A DNA stretch of 27,137 nucleotides from the NCBI GenBank assembly GCA_963621885.1, contig CAVFFT010000059.1:1-27137 (forward strand). The letters run 5' to 3'. The notes under the pieces are model-generated. The model had not been told where the DNA came from, did not search any database, and saw nothing but the letters and a program-made list of their open reading frames with translations. Positions 7,287 to 15,179 of this stretch are shown here, one piece after another (positions within the stretch are counted from its first letter, which is position 1; every line of letters starts with the position of its first letter). This DNA comes from UMGS1519 sp963621885. GTDB taxonomy: Bacteria > Actinomycetota > Coriobacteriia > Coriobacteriales > Eggerthellaceae. The position numbers and the translations under genes were made by a program.

Positions 7287-9719
7287 CTAGCGCAGACGAT
7301 GCGCCATGTAGTCGTTCGCAGCTTTCTCGACCGTGTCGTCAAGCGCCGGCAGATCAACCGCATGCCCCACGCGGCGCTCAATCGCCGTCGCGATAAGCCA
7401 GTCGGCAATCTCGGGGTTCTTCCCCAGAAGCGGCCCATGCAAATAGGTGCCAACGAGATTGCGATAGCGCACACCATCCTCGTGGCTCTCGTCGTTGTTG
7501 CCGCATCCGGCCGCGTTCGTCACCGCGCCAAACGCCTGCATGCCCTCACCCAGATAGGTACGACCGGCATGGTTCTCGAAACCGATCACGGGGCTCTTCG
7601 CGAGCGGCGAGTCAAGCTTAACGTTGTCGATGATGCGCGCGGCGCCATCGACACGCTTCGTCGTCACGTCGACGACATGCAGACCTTCCATCTCGCCATC
7701 GGCAAGCAGCCATTCATGGCCAAGAATCTGGAAACCGCCGCAAACCGCGAGCATCGGGCCGCCATCCTCCACGTAGGCCGCGATATCCGCACGCATCTCG
7801 TGCAGCTGCACGGACGCGAGCGTCTGCTCACGGTCGGGACCGCCGCCCAAAAAGACGATGTCAGCCATGCTGAAATCGACATCCTCGCCATGGTTCACCG
7901 CCACGACCTCAGCGGGAATGCCCCGCCATTGGCAGCGACGCAGCAGCACCTTCGGATTGCCACCGTCGCCGTACAGATTCATGAGCTCGGGGAACAGGTG
8001 AACGATGCGCAAGGGGCGTGACATGCCGCACAGCGGGCACGTTGATGCATGCCCATCGGCATCGGCATGCGCGGGCGCTTCTTGCGACGCAGTGGTCGTA
8101 CCGCTCGTCGCTTCCGCCGCTGGAGCCGCACCACCAGTTGCTTCCGCCGTCGACGCCGCGCCGCCAGCTGCTTCAGCGCCGTTGCCATCGGTTGCTGCTT
8201 CCCGCACCACCGCGCCTTCAGCCACCTGAGCAGCACCACCTTCAGCAGCAAGCCGCATGAGGTCGGCCCTCACCGCCGGCAGCGCGGTGTAGTTCGCAAT
8301 GAAATACAAGCGATAATCGGCCGGCAGCGATTCGCACGCACGAACCACATCGGCCGCGGAATCGACCAGCTGCGCATCGACGCCTGCGTACTTCAAGCGC
8401 AGCTGCATATCGTTCTTGCGAATGCCACCCGCAAAGCAGACCAGCTCGGGGATGGCCGCCAGCTCTTCAAAGTCCACGTCCCACAGCCACGAAATGTCAT
8501 GGCCGTCGGCTTCCTTGTCGTTGATGAAAAGCGCCACAGCGACGCGCGCCGCACCGGAGGCTGCCGTACCCGGAGCTGCCGCTCCCTCTGCGCTCGTGGC
8601 CGCCGCACCTGACGCGTCTGCGGCCAAGCCTTCCGCGCCGGCAACACCCGTGGCATCCGCGTCAGCCACATCCGCCGCTTCCCCAGCAGCCACACCACGC
8701 GCGCCTGTCGCAACGATCTTCAAGTTCTGATTGAAGCCCACCGGGTTCTTCGCAAGATTCAATAGCACATCCCGGCTGCCAATGCGCATCTGCTGCAGAC
8801 GCCCGTTCTCGGGGTTGAACGCGTCAATCGCCTGCTGGATATTCGCCTGCGGAACGCCCAGCTGCACGCCCGCCACATAGCAGGCGAGCAGGTTGTACAC
8901 CATATAGGCACCGCTGAAGGGCGCTTGAATCTCGCCATGAGCCGCGCCCGAATCAACCGCGAAGGAAAGCCCATCCGCCGCAAGACGCACCTGCGACGCC
9001 GCGTACTTCGGATCGTGGCGCCCGAAATCGCAGCTATCGCAATGGAACGACCCCAATTGGCCATACTGTCGATACGCGTACTGCAGCATTCCCGAGCAAC
9101 GCTGGCACATCTGCGCGTCGGCAACGGTGTTCTGAGAAATGCCCATGCTCTCCGAAAGCCCGAAGCCAATACGCTTGTTGGAAACGGCATCGGCGATTGC
9201 GGTGCACAGCGGGTCATCGGTGTTGTAAATGAGGATGGTCCGCGGGCTCGCATTCAGAGCGCCCACGATGCTCTCCTGCACATGGTCGATCTCGCCCACG
9301 CGATCGAGCTGGTCGCGGAACAGATTCAGCAACAGCACGTAATCGGATTTCAGCTGGGGAAGAACATGCGCGAGATACATCTCGTCGCACTCGAAAACGC
9401 CCCAGTCGCTTTCGCCCGCATGCAGAAGAGCCGTCGCGATGCCCGAATCGAGATTCGCGCCGGTCCGGTTGCACACCACGCGCTGCTGCGAGAGCTCAAG
9501 CGCGTCGGCAAGCAGGTTCGTCGTGGTCGTCTTGCCATTGGTGCCAACCACCACAATCGACCCGCGCGACAACTTGCGCGCCTGCTCGCCAATGATGGAA
9601 GGGTCGACATACAGGGCAATCTTCCCGGGGAAGTTTGCCGCCGGGCGCTTGAAGACATGCTTCAGCACCGCGGTCGAAAGAACGCTGACCCCTTGTGCGG
9701 CCGCTTCGCGAATGCCCAT
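7287..9719 (-). CDS. murT-gatD: Fused MurT-GatD lipid II isoglutaminyl synthase
   Basis: One 810-residue chain combines both subunits of the enzyme that amidates the alpha-carboxyl of D-Glu in the peptidoglycan stem. The MurT part (about 1-490) has P-loop GTNGKTTT (59-66), FECDEMYL (109-116), a Cys4 zinc ribbon (C205, C208, C227, C230), the KNPVGFNQ segment (324-331) and the DUF1727 motif DGHDISWLWDVDFE (405-418). An Ala-rich insertion (about 338-392) interrupts the C-terminal domain. A 75-residue low-complexity linker (about 491-565) leads to GatD (566-780), a class-I glutamine amidotransferase with nucleophile C660 (LAVCGGFQ) and H761 (TYLHGP). In characterised species MurT and GatD are separate proteins encoded side by side. 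The start at 9719 has GGAAGGAAG upstream and overlaps the preceding stop (TGATG). Confidence 0.93.
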   Translation of the reverse strand: MGIREAAAQGVSVLSTAVLKHVFKRPAANFPGKIALYVDPSIIGEQARKLSRGSIVVVGTNGKTTTTNLLADALELSQQRVVCNRTGANLDSGIATALLHAGESDWGVFECDEMYLAHVLPQLKSDYVLLLNLFRDQLDRVGEIDHVQESIVGALNASPRTILIYNTDDPLCTAIADAVSNKRIGFGLSESMGISQNTVADAQMCQRCSGMLQYAYRQYGQLGSFHCDSCDFGRHDPKYAASQVRLAADGLSFAVDSGAAHGEIQAPFSGAYMVYNLLACYVAGVQLGVPQANIQQAIDAFNPENGRLQQMRIGSRDVLLNLAKNPVGFNQNLKIVATGARGVAAGEAADVADADATGVAGAEGLAADASGAAATSAEGAAAPGTAASGAARVAVALFINDKEADGHDISWLWDVDFEELAAIPELVCFAGGIRKNDMQLRLKYAGVDAQLVDSAADVVRACESLPADYRLYFIANYTALPAVRADLMRLAAEGGAAQVAEGAVVREAATDGNGAEAAGGAASTAEATGGAAPAAEATSGTTTASQEAPAHADADGHASTCPLCGMSRPLRIVHLFPELMNLYGDGGNPKVLLRRCQWRGIPAEVVAVNHGEDVDFSMADIVFLGGGPDREQTLASVQLHEMRADIAAYVEDGGPMLAVCGGFQILGHEWLLADGEMEGLHVVDVTTKRVDGAARIIDNVKLDSPLAKSPVIGFENHAGRTYLGEGMQAFGAVTNAAGCGNNDESHEDGVRYRNLVGTYLHGPLLGKNPEIADWLIATAIERRVGHAVDLPALDDTVEKAANDYMAHRLR

Positions 9720-10201
9720 CAGGACTTCCTTCCCGCCTTTTTGGCTTCCCACTTTTCAGCCTGCTTCTGCTTCTTGCGATTCTCCGGCGGCTGAATGAGC
9801 ACGTTCATGCGGTACTTGCTGCCGTTGTTCGTCAGGCTCGCATGCGCCTCCACCAGCTGATGTTCCGCGACAATCTCCTTCAAGAAGCCGGCGTGCGCAT
9901 GGTCGACATCGATGTAGCCCAGGGTGTTATCCGGATTGCTGAACTTCGCATTCCGCACGCACACGTTCAGGCAATGCTCATCGGGAAATCCCGCCTCGAT
10001 CTGTTCGGGGGTACGCTCGCACAGGGCAATCGCGATGCCCGAGGTTCCCTTCAGAATGTGGCTCGTTTCCGCGCTCAAAAGGTCCTGTGTGTCGTTTGTC
10101 CCATGGACAAGAATCTTGTAAGTGCCCGCGTTCACCTCGAAAAACTTCTTCGGCTTCTTCGGACCCTTGTTTCCCTGCGTGAATCTGTCAAAGAATCCCA
10201 T
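9719..10201 (-). CDS. Conserved-looking protein of unknown function, coupled to murT-gatD
   Basis: This 160-residue soluble protein has no family I can name. Both ends are strongly basic (KGPKKPKK near the start; KKQKQ...AKKAGRKS at the end), and there is no signal peptide or membrane helix. The core (about 20-140) alternates short strands and helices. Its order LCERTPEQ, CLNVCVRN, TLGYIDVDHAHAGFLKEI, then KYRMNVLIQP faintly recalls HIRAN-type nucleic-acid-binding domains, a pattern impression only. The start at 10201 is preceded by GGAG with a 5-base gap. Its stop TGA shares one base with the murT-gatD ATG, so the two are co-translated, suggesting an envelope-related or accessory role. Confidence 0.8.
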   Translation of the reverse strand: MGFFDRFTQGNKGPKKPKKFFEVNAGTYKILVHGTNDTQDLLSAETSHILKGTSGIAIALCERTPEQIEAGFPDEHCLNVCVRNAKFSNPDNTLGYIDVDHAHAGFLKEIVAEHQLVEAHASLTNNGSKYRMNVLIQPPENRKKQKQAEKWEAKKAGRKS

Positions 10202-10414
10202 ATGCACTCCGTTCCCGGACTTCAACTCACTCGCTTCTGAGTATACGCGACGAATACAACGCCCGTGTTACGCAGTCGCGATTGCCGCCCTGCCGCGCGG
10301 ACTCGGCATTCGCACGAGCCGCTTCGCCTGCCGCGCGCCACTTGCGCTTGCCAGACACAGCTTTCGCACATCGCATTCCATCAGCTGTTCGTCACACGCT
10401 TGGCCGCGCGCCGC

Positions 10415-11566
10415 CTACTCCTCCACCTTGATAGCGCCCTTCAGGCTGTTCTCGCGATACCCTTCCGCATCGGCGTTGTTCATCTGAATATGGGAATGAT
10501 TGCCGGGGTCATCCCCTTCGGTATAGAAGCTCAGCTGAACATCGGTGAGGTCCTTCGCGATATCGCGCACCGATGACACCGGCGTCGTCCCCGCCACGAC
10601 CTCATCTCCGGCCTTCACCTGGGCATCCTTCTGGTGAATCATCACCATATCGAGCTCGGGATGGCCTTCGGGCTGGATATGGATTTCGACGTCGGGCACG
10701 TAGCCATAGAGCTTGTACTTCTTCACGAGCACAACCGTGCCCGTCACCGGCGCGTATATCGTCGTTCCCGCCTTGGCGCCCACGTCAAGCGAGGTGTCCA
10801 TCGCGGTCGTTTCCGCACTGCGATACAGATGCAGGGCCTCGGCATCGGCCCAGGTGCCATCCGTCTGCTTGGCGTTCACGCGCATCGGGTTTTCCGTCGA
10901 GATCTTTTCGGCATTGGCCTCGTCGAGCTTCGTCGTCATCTCAAGCGCCGTTTCATAAGACGCCTGATGGAAGAGAATGCCGGTGATGTCTTTCTGCGCG
11001 ATAGGTGAATAGATCTTCACCTTGCCATATGCGGCGACCTGCTTCGTTGCCATGCCGGGCTGGCTGGCATCCGCCTCGCTTGCGGCTCCTTGGCCGTCAG
11101 CTGCGGCGCCCGTGGAATTCGCCTGGTCGGCCGCTTGGGCACCGTCCGTCTGGTCGCCCGCCGCGCCATTCTGCCCGGCCGTATCCGCGCTTGTGCCCGC
11201 GCCTTCGCTCGCGCCGCCGGCGTTTGTTCCCGCGGCGCCATCTGCGCTTGCATCATGCAGTACGAACTCATGCACAAAGCGCGAGGCCTGATCGGGATAT
11301 TGCACCGCCACGCCAAGTGCCGCTCCCATCAGGCAACACACGGCAATAAGGACAACAAGCAGCACCAGCCGCCCTTTACTGAAGTGCCTCTTGCTAGGCC
11401 GCCCTTCAACGGGACGCGTTTCGGCAAACTGGCCTTCGCTTGGCCGGACCTCGTTGGACAGCCCAGCGTTTGGCCGCGCTTCGGCAAGACGCTCTTTACG
11501 AGAGCGCCCTTTGCCTTTTTTCTTCTCTTGGGGTGTTTCCTTCAGTTCCTCGCGAGCATGCTTCAT
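10415..11566 (-). CDS. Membrane-anchored M23-like peptidase-fold protein
   Basis: The 383-residue protein has a basic cytoplasmic tail (1-66) with a repeated RPxxG-like motif, a single membrane helix (about 67-90), a Gly/Ala/Asp-rich spacer (about 105-170) and an extracellular domain (about 180-375) resembling M23 peptidases (LytM, DD-endopeptidases). Family features seen are YAPVTGTVV (271-279), MIHQKDAQVKAGDEVVAG (309-326) and the HxH motif HSHIQMN (357-363). The usual HxxxD zinc motif aligns with D257-T-S-L-D261, so the first His is replaced by Asp and activity is uncertain. It may instead bind peptidoglycan or activate a hydrolase. GGAG before the ATG at 11566 sets the start. It lies upstream of the murT-gatD pair on the same strand. 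Confidence 0.82.
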   Translation of the reverse strand: MKHAREELKETPQEKKKGKGRSRKERLAEARPNAGLSNEVRPSEGQFAETRPVEGRPSKRHFSKGRLVLLVVLIAVCCLMGAALGVAVQYPDQASRFVHEFVLHDASADGAAGTNAGGASEGAGTSADTAGQNGAAGDQTDGAQAADQANSTGAAADGQGAASEADASQPGMATKQVAAYGKVKIYSPIAQKDITGILFHQASYETALEMTTKLDEANAEKISTENPMRVNAKQTDGTWADAEALHLYRSAETTAMDTSLDVGAKAGTTIYAPVTGTVVLVKKYKLYGYVPDVEIHIQPEGHPELDMVMIHQKDAQVKAGDEVVAGTTPVSSVRDIAKDLTDVQLSFYTEGDDPGNHSHIQMNNADAEGYRENSLKGAIKVEE

Positions 11567-11600
11567 ATCTTCTCCGTTCGCCCACAATCACTGCGAGGGT

Positions 11601-12527
11601 CTAATCGGCTCCTTGCGACAGGCGCGGAAGGAGTCGGTCGGGAACGGCGAAGTTCTCCACATGGGTCAGGAAATCCTTGGCAGCGGGGCTCAAACGTGCG
11701 TCCTTCCGCTGGAGAATGCCCACGGAATAGACAACGCCCGAATCGCTGATGGGAATCGCGACAAGGTCCGAATACTGCAGAAGGCTGTTGGTAAGCAGAG
11801 CCAAGCCCACCACCGGCTCGCGAGTCACGATGCCACCGAGCATCACCTCGTCATCGCTATCGCGGTTCATGCGCATGGTCGACGGGTCGATGCCGTGCTC
11901 ATGGAAAAGGGCGTCGATGCGCGCGCCGACCGGCTGGTCGGGGCGATAGGTGTACAGCTCGTATTCGGTCAGGTCGTTCAAGGACACCGACTTGCGATGC
12001 GCGAGCGAATGTTCCTTTCCCACGATGGCGCAGAAATCCTGCTCGAACAGCTCGGTGTAGACAAGCCGCGGATCGTCGAAACGCGCCGCGATAGCCAAGT
12101 CGAGCCGGCCATCAATCACCATCGGGGCAAGCTCGTGGGTCGAGCCCTGCTCGATGCGCATCTCGATAAGATTTCCGCGCTTGCGGCGATAATCAAGAAC
12201 AAGCGCCGGAAGGTAGTCGGCGCGCACCGTCGCAACGGCGCCGATTTTTACGGTGCCGGAAAGACGTCCCTGGCGAATCTTCAGCGCGGCAACGCCATCA
12301 TCGAGCACGCCAAGCGCCTCGTCGACATAACCCTTGAAGACCTCACCGTCTTCGGTCAAGCGCACATTGCGTCCCTTTTTACGGAAAAGCTCGCAGCCCA
12401 GATCCTCTTCCAAGCTCGCAATGGCATGGGAAAGGGTCGGCTGAGAAATGAAGAGCTCCTCCGCCGCATGGGTGTAATGCTGCAATTCCGCTAGCTTCTG
12501 AAAGTAATAAAGCTGTGACAGGTTCAT
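11601..12527 (-). CDS. LysR-family transcriptional regulator
   Basis: A 308-residue LysR-type regulator. The N-terminal winged HTH (about 1-60) reads NLSQLYYFQKLAEL, then THAAEELFISQPTLSHAIASLEEDLG, typical of the family. Residues about 90-295 form the two-lobed periplasmic-binding-like effector domain (GTVKIGAVAT; DGRLDLAIAARFDDPRL). It resembles the CynR/YybE style of LTTR, but the effector cannot be told. The ATG at 12527 has GAGG seven bases upstream; an in-frame ATG ten codons earlier lacks such a site. It follows larB on the same strand after a 238-base spacer with a direct repeat, so it probably has its own promoter. Confidence 0.93.
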   Translation of the reverse strand: MNLSQLYYFQKLAELQHYTHAAEELFISQPTLSHAIASLEEDLGCELFRKKGRNVRLTEDGEVFKGYVDEALGVLDDGVAALKIRQGRLSGTVKIGAVATVRADYLPALVLDYRRKRGNLIEMRIEQGSTHELAPMVIDGRLDLAIAARFDDPRLVYTELFEQDFCAIVGKEHSLAHRKSVSLNDLTEYELYTYRPDQPVGARIDALFHEHGIDPSTMRMNRDSDDEVMLGGIVTREPVVGLALLTNSLLQYSDLVAIPISDSGVVYSVGILQRKDARLSPAAKDFLTHVENFAVPDRLLPRLSQGAD

Positions 12528-12646
12528 AATCGTGCCTCGTGCTGGGTTTTTATTCACTGACGCTATAGTTTCCTATTAACACATTCTATCGTTTTCTGGA
12601 CGACAGGTACGCAGTTCGACAAAGACTCACGTAAAAACATGTGGAC

Positions 12647-12676
12647 GGTTACACAGTCGCCCAGCTGGGTTACACA
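12647..12676. promoter_or_regulatory. Paired GGTTACACA direct repeats upstream of the LysR gene
   Basis: GGTTACACA occurs at 12647-12655 and 12668-12676, exactly 21 bp (two helical turns) apart, with palindromic CCAGCTGG between them. They lie about 120-150 bases upstream of the LysR start in the larB-LysR spacer. Such phasing suits a DNA-binding protein, but no regulator is assigned. Confidence 0.35.
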
Positions 12677-12765
12677 TGCGCGCGAACGCGAGTGCGCTTT
12701 CGCCTCGGGTGATTCGGTTGATGCAGTCCCTCGCCCGCAGGCGATGCCGGCAATATGCGCGGCGC

Positions 12766-13524
12766 TTAAGCTCCCCCATGCAAATGATTGATAAGGCTCG
12801 CCTGGTAACCGGCGCCAAATCCATTGTCGATGTTCACCACCGACACGCCGCTCGCACAAGAATTCAGCATCGCGAGCAGGGCGGATATGCCTCCCATGCT
12901 GGCGCCATATCCCACGCTTGTGGGCACCGCGATCACTGGGCACGACACGAGCCCGCCAATCACGCTCGGCAGAGCGCCTTCCATGCCCGCCACCGCGACA
13001 ACCACCTGCGCCGCGGCAAGCTCATCGATATGGGCAAGCAGACGATGAAGTCCTGCGACTCCCACGTCATAAAGGCGAGCGACCTTGTTGCCCAGGAACT
13101 CCGCCGTCAGCGCGGCCTCTTCCGCAACAGGCAAATCACTCGTGCCGCCGCACGCGATAACCACCGGGCCATCGCCGTCAGGCTCGCGCATGCCGCCCGC
13201 AATGCCCAGCCGTGCCTCGGCGTGGTACGCGATTTCCAGTTCCGCAGGAAGCGCGGCGAATTTATCCTCGTCCAAGCGGGTGATCAGAATGCGCCGCTGC
13301 CCCGCTTCACGCATCGCGCGGCAGATGCCCGCAATCTGGTCGGTAGTCTTGCCGGCACCATAGATGACCTCCGACACGCCCTGACGCAAGCCGCGCAGAT
13401 TGTCCACCTGCGCGTACCCAAGGTCGCTCACGGCAGCAATATGCAATTGGCCCGCCGCGTCTTCAGGGGAAACAAGGCCATCCCGCACCTTTTCGAGAAG
13501 CTCATGCACATCGCGCGTGTCCAT
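12766..13524 (-). CDS. larB: Nickel-pincer cofactor biosynthesis protein LarB
   Basis: LarB carboxylates and hydrolyses nicotinic acid adenine dinucleotide, the first step to the nickel-pincer nucleotide cofactor of LarA-type racemases and epimerases. The 252-residue product has the expected length and PurE-like C-terminal half: SEVIYGAGKT (51-60), ACGGTSDLPVAEEA (124-137), GMEGALPSVIGGLV (180-193), PVIAVPTSVGYG (196-207) and NSCASGVSVVNIDNGFGAG (221-239). C223 matches the invariant Cys that forms the substrate adduct in characterised LarB. An AAGGGG six bases before the ATG supports the start. No larC, larE or larA lies in the window, so this gene is isolated. It is divergent from the EamA gene across an 83-base spacer. 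Confidence 0.93.
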   Translation of the reverse strand: MDTRDVHELLEKVRDGLVSPEDAAGQLHIAAVSDLGYAQVDNLRGLRQGVSEVIYGAGKTTDQIAGICRAMREAGQRRILITRLDEDKFAALPAELEIAYHAEARLGIAGGMREPDGDGPVVIACGGTSDLPVAEEAALTAEFLGNKVARLYDVGVAGLHRLLAHIDELAAAQVVVAVAGMEGALPSVIGGLVSCPVIAVPTSVGYGASMGGISALLAMLNSCASGVSVVNIDNGFGAGYQASLINHLHGGA

Positions 13525-13594
13525 AGGAAACCCCTTGTCAGAAGTCTGTTTACCCTCTCGCGGAGCAATGGCGTGCGCACTTGCACCGCGAGGC

Positions 13595-13600
13595 TATAAT
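13595..13600 (+). promoter_or_regulatory. Consensus -10 box immediately before the EamA start
   Basis: A perfect TATAAT ends seven bases before the ATG at 13608, placing the transcription start at or next to the start codon. No Shine-Dalgarno sequence fits in between, so the transcript is probably leaderless. No good -35 is visible 17 bp upstream. Confidence 0.6.
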
Positions 13601-13607
13601 ACCCCGC

Positions 13608-14507
13608 ATGTCTGAATCGGGAAGAACAAAAGCACTTGGCATCATCTGCGCGCTATTGGGAGGAATCCTCTGGGGTTTCTCGGGCTCGTGCGCCCAATAT
13701 GTCTTCTCGTCGTACGGAGTTGACACCGTCTGGCTCGCCTCCATCCGCATCGCCATCGCGGGCGCTTCGATGTTTGCCATCGCGGTGATCCTCAGAGGGA
13801 AAAGGCTTCTCGCGCCTGTAAAAAACCCGCGCGACTTGCTGCAGATTGTGCTCTTCGCGGTATTCGGCCTGCTCTTCACGCAGTTCACCTACCTGATGGC
13901 AATCAACTACTCCAATGCAAGCACGGCAACCGTTCTTGAATATATCGGACCGGTGCTCGTGGTCATCGTGGTTTGCATCGGTTCGCACCGAGCGCCCCGA
14001 CCGCTCGAAGTGGTTTCCGTCATCTGCGTTGTCATGGGAACTTTCTTCCTGGCGACGCACGGTGACCCCACGCAGCTTGTGCTGACGCCCGAAGCGCTCA
14101 TCTGGGGCCTTCTTGCCGCGACGTCCATGATCTTCTACACGCTCATTCCCGAGTCGCTGCTTGCCCGCTACGACAACGTGTCGGTACTGGCCTGGGCCAT
14201 GGTCATCGGCGCGATCGTGATGGCCGCGATTGCGCAACCGTGGGCCAGCATGCCCACGCTCGACCTCACCGCCTGGCTCATGATCGTCGTCGGCCTCGCG
14301 CTGCTCGGCTCAGTTGCGGCGTTCTTCTTCTACTTCAACGCGATCAAGCTCATTGGCCCTGCTCCCACCAGCATGCTCGCAAGCATCGAGGTCCTCAGCG
14401 CCACCTGCTTCGCCGTCATATGGCTGGGCACCTCCTTCACGGGAATGGACCTGCTGGGTTTGCTTTTCATTCTTTCGACCGTATTCCTGCTTTCCCGCGA
14501 TAATTAG
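13608..14507 (+). CDS. EamA-family (DMT superfamily) transporter
   Basis: This 299-residue inner-membrane protein consists of two EamA repeats, about ten membrane helices in all. Repeat 1 starts with ALGIICALLGGILWGFSGSCAQYV and includes the family's INYSNASTATVLEYIGPVLVVI segment. Repeat 2 (from about residue 150) has LIWGLLAATSMIFYTLIPESLL and ends with IKLIGPAPTSMLASIEVLSA, the typical GPxxxSxLxxIEPV-like motif. The family exports or imports metabolites such as amino acids, but substrate cannot be read from sequence. Start at 13608 is chosen over an in-frame TTG at 13581 because the latter would code through the -10 box. A GNAT gene follows after 27 bases, probably in the same operon. Confidence 0.93.
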   Translation: MSESGRTKALGIICALLGGILWGFSGSCAQYVFSSYGVDTVWLASIRIAIAGASMFAIAVILRGKRLLAPVKNPRDLLQIVLFAVFGLLFTQFTYLMAINYSNASTATVLEYIGPVLVVIVVCIGSHRAPRPLEVVSVICVVMGTFFLATHGDPTQLVLTPEALIWGLLAATSMIFYTLIPESLLARYDNVSVLAWAMVIGAIVMAAIAQPWASMPTLDLTAWLMIVVGLALLGSVAAFFFYFNAIKLIGPAPTSMLASIEVLSATCFAVIWLGTSFTGMDLLGLLFILSTVFLLSRDN

Positions 14508-14534
14508 AATCGCACGCACTCAAAGGAGAATCTC

Positions 14535-15026
14535 ATGGCAATCAACATCCGTGCATACACGCCGGCGGACGCCGAAGCCGCGGCGGCCATCTGGAATGAA
14601 GTGGTTGAAAGCGGCGTTTCGTTCCCGCAGGACACCACGATGCCCCCTGCAGAAGCGGACGAATTCTTCCGCAGCCAAAGCCATAGCGCGGTCGCTGAAG
14701 ACGATGGATCGGGCGTGATTCTGGGCCTGTACATCCTGCATCCCAACAACGTGGGACGCTGCGGGCACACCGCCAACGCTTCGTACGCGGTCTATTCCCA
14801 GGCACGCGGCAAGCACATCGGCGAGGCGCTCGTGAAGGATTCGATGCAGAAAGCGAAAGAACTCGGATTCCGCAACCTGCAGTTCAACGCGGTGGTGGCG
14901 AGCAACATTCATGCCATTCATCTGTACGAACGTCTCGGCTTCATCCGCATCGGCACCGTTGCTGGCGGTTTCCGCCTGCCCGATGGCAACTACGAGGACA
15001 TCATCCTGTTCTACCATCCGCTGTAG
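14535..15026 (+). CDS. GNAT-family N-acetyltransferase
   Basis: A 163-residue acetyl-CoA-dependent acyltransferase of the GNAT fold. The acetyl-CoA pyrophosphate-binding motif A is QARGKHIGEALV (89-100), and motif B is NIHAIHLYERLGF (124-136). The N-terminus (INIRAYTPADAEAAAAIWNEV) is the usual first strand and helix. The overall pattern resembles the YncA/phosphinothricin-type acyltransferases, but the acceptor is unknown. A clear AGGAGA lies before the ATG. It follows the EamA gene by 27 bases and is presumably co-transcribed, so substrate of the exporter and of the enzyme may be related. Confidence 0.92.
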   Translation: MAINIRAYTPADAEAAAAIWNEVVESGVSFPQDTTMPPAEADEFFRSQSHSAVAEDDGSGVILGLYILHPNNVGRCGHTANASYAVYSQARGKHIGEALVKDSMQKAKELGFRNLQFNAVVASNIHAIHLYERLGFIRIGTVAGGFRLPDGNYEDIILFYHPL

Positions 15027-15082
15027 AAAGGAAACGCGGCGGCGGAGCTGTACGACGAGCGAAGATGCGGCGGGGGCTGCGC

Positions 15083-15172
15083 GGCAACCTAGACGCCGCA
15101 CGCGGCGGCAAAGCGCGACGAATTCCGCATGCCACCTGGTCGCATCCCAAGCAGCAATGCGTGGCAACCTAG
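15083..15172. repeat. Ten-base direct repeat in GNAT-SDR spacer
   Basis: GGCAACCTAG occurs at 15083-15092 and 15163-15172 in the 153-base spacer between the convergent GNAT and dehydrogenase genes. Otherwise the spacer shows no gene and no clear T-tailed terminator. Confidence 0.4.
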
Positions 15173-15179
15173 GCGCGCG

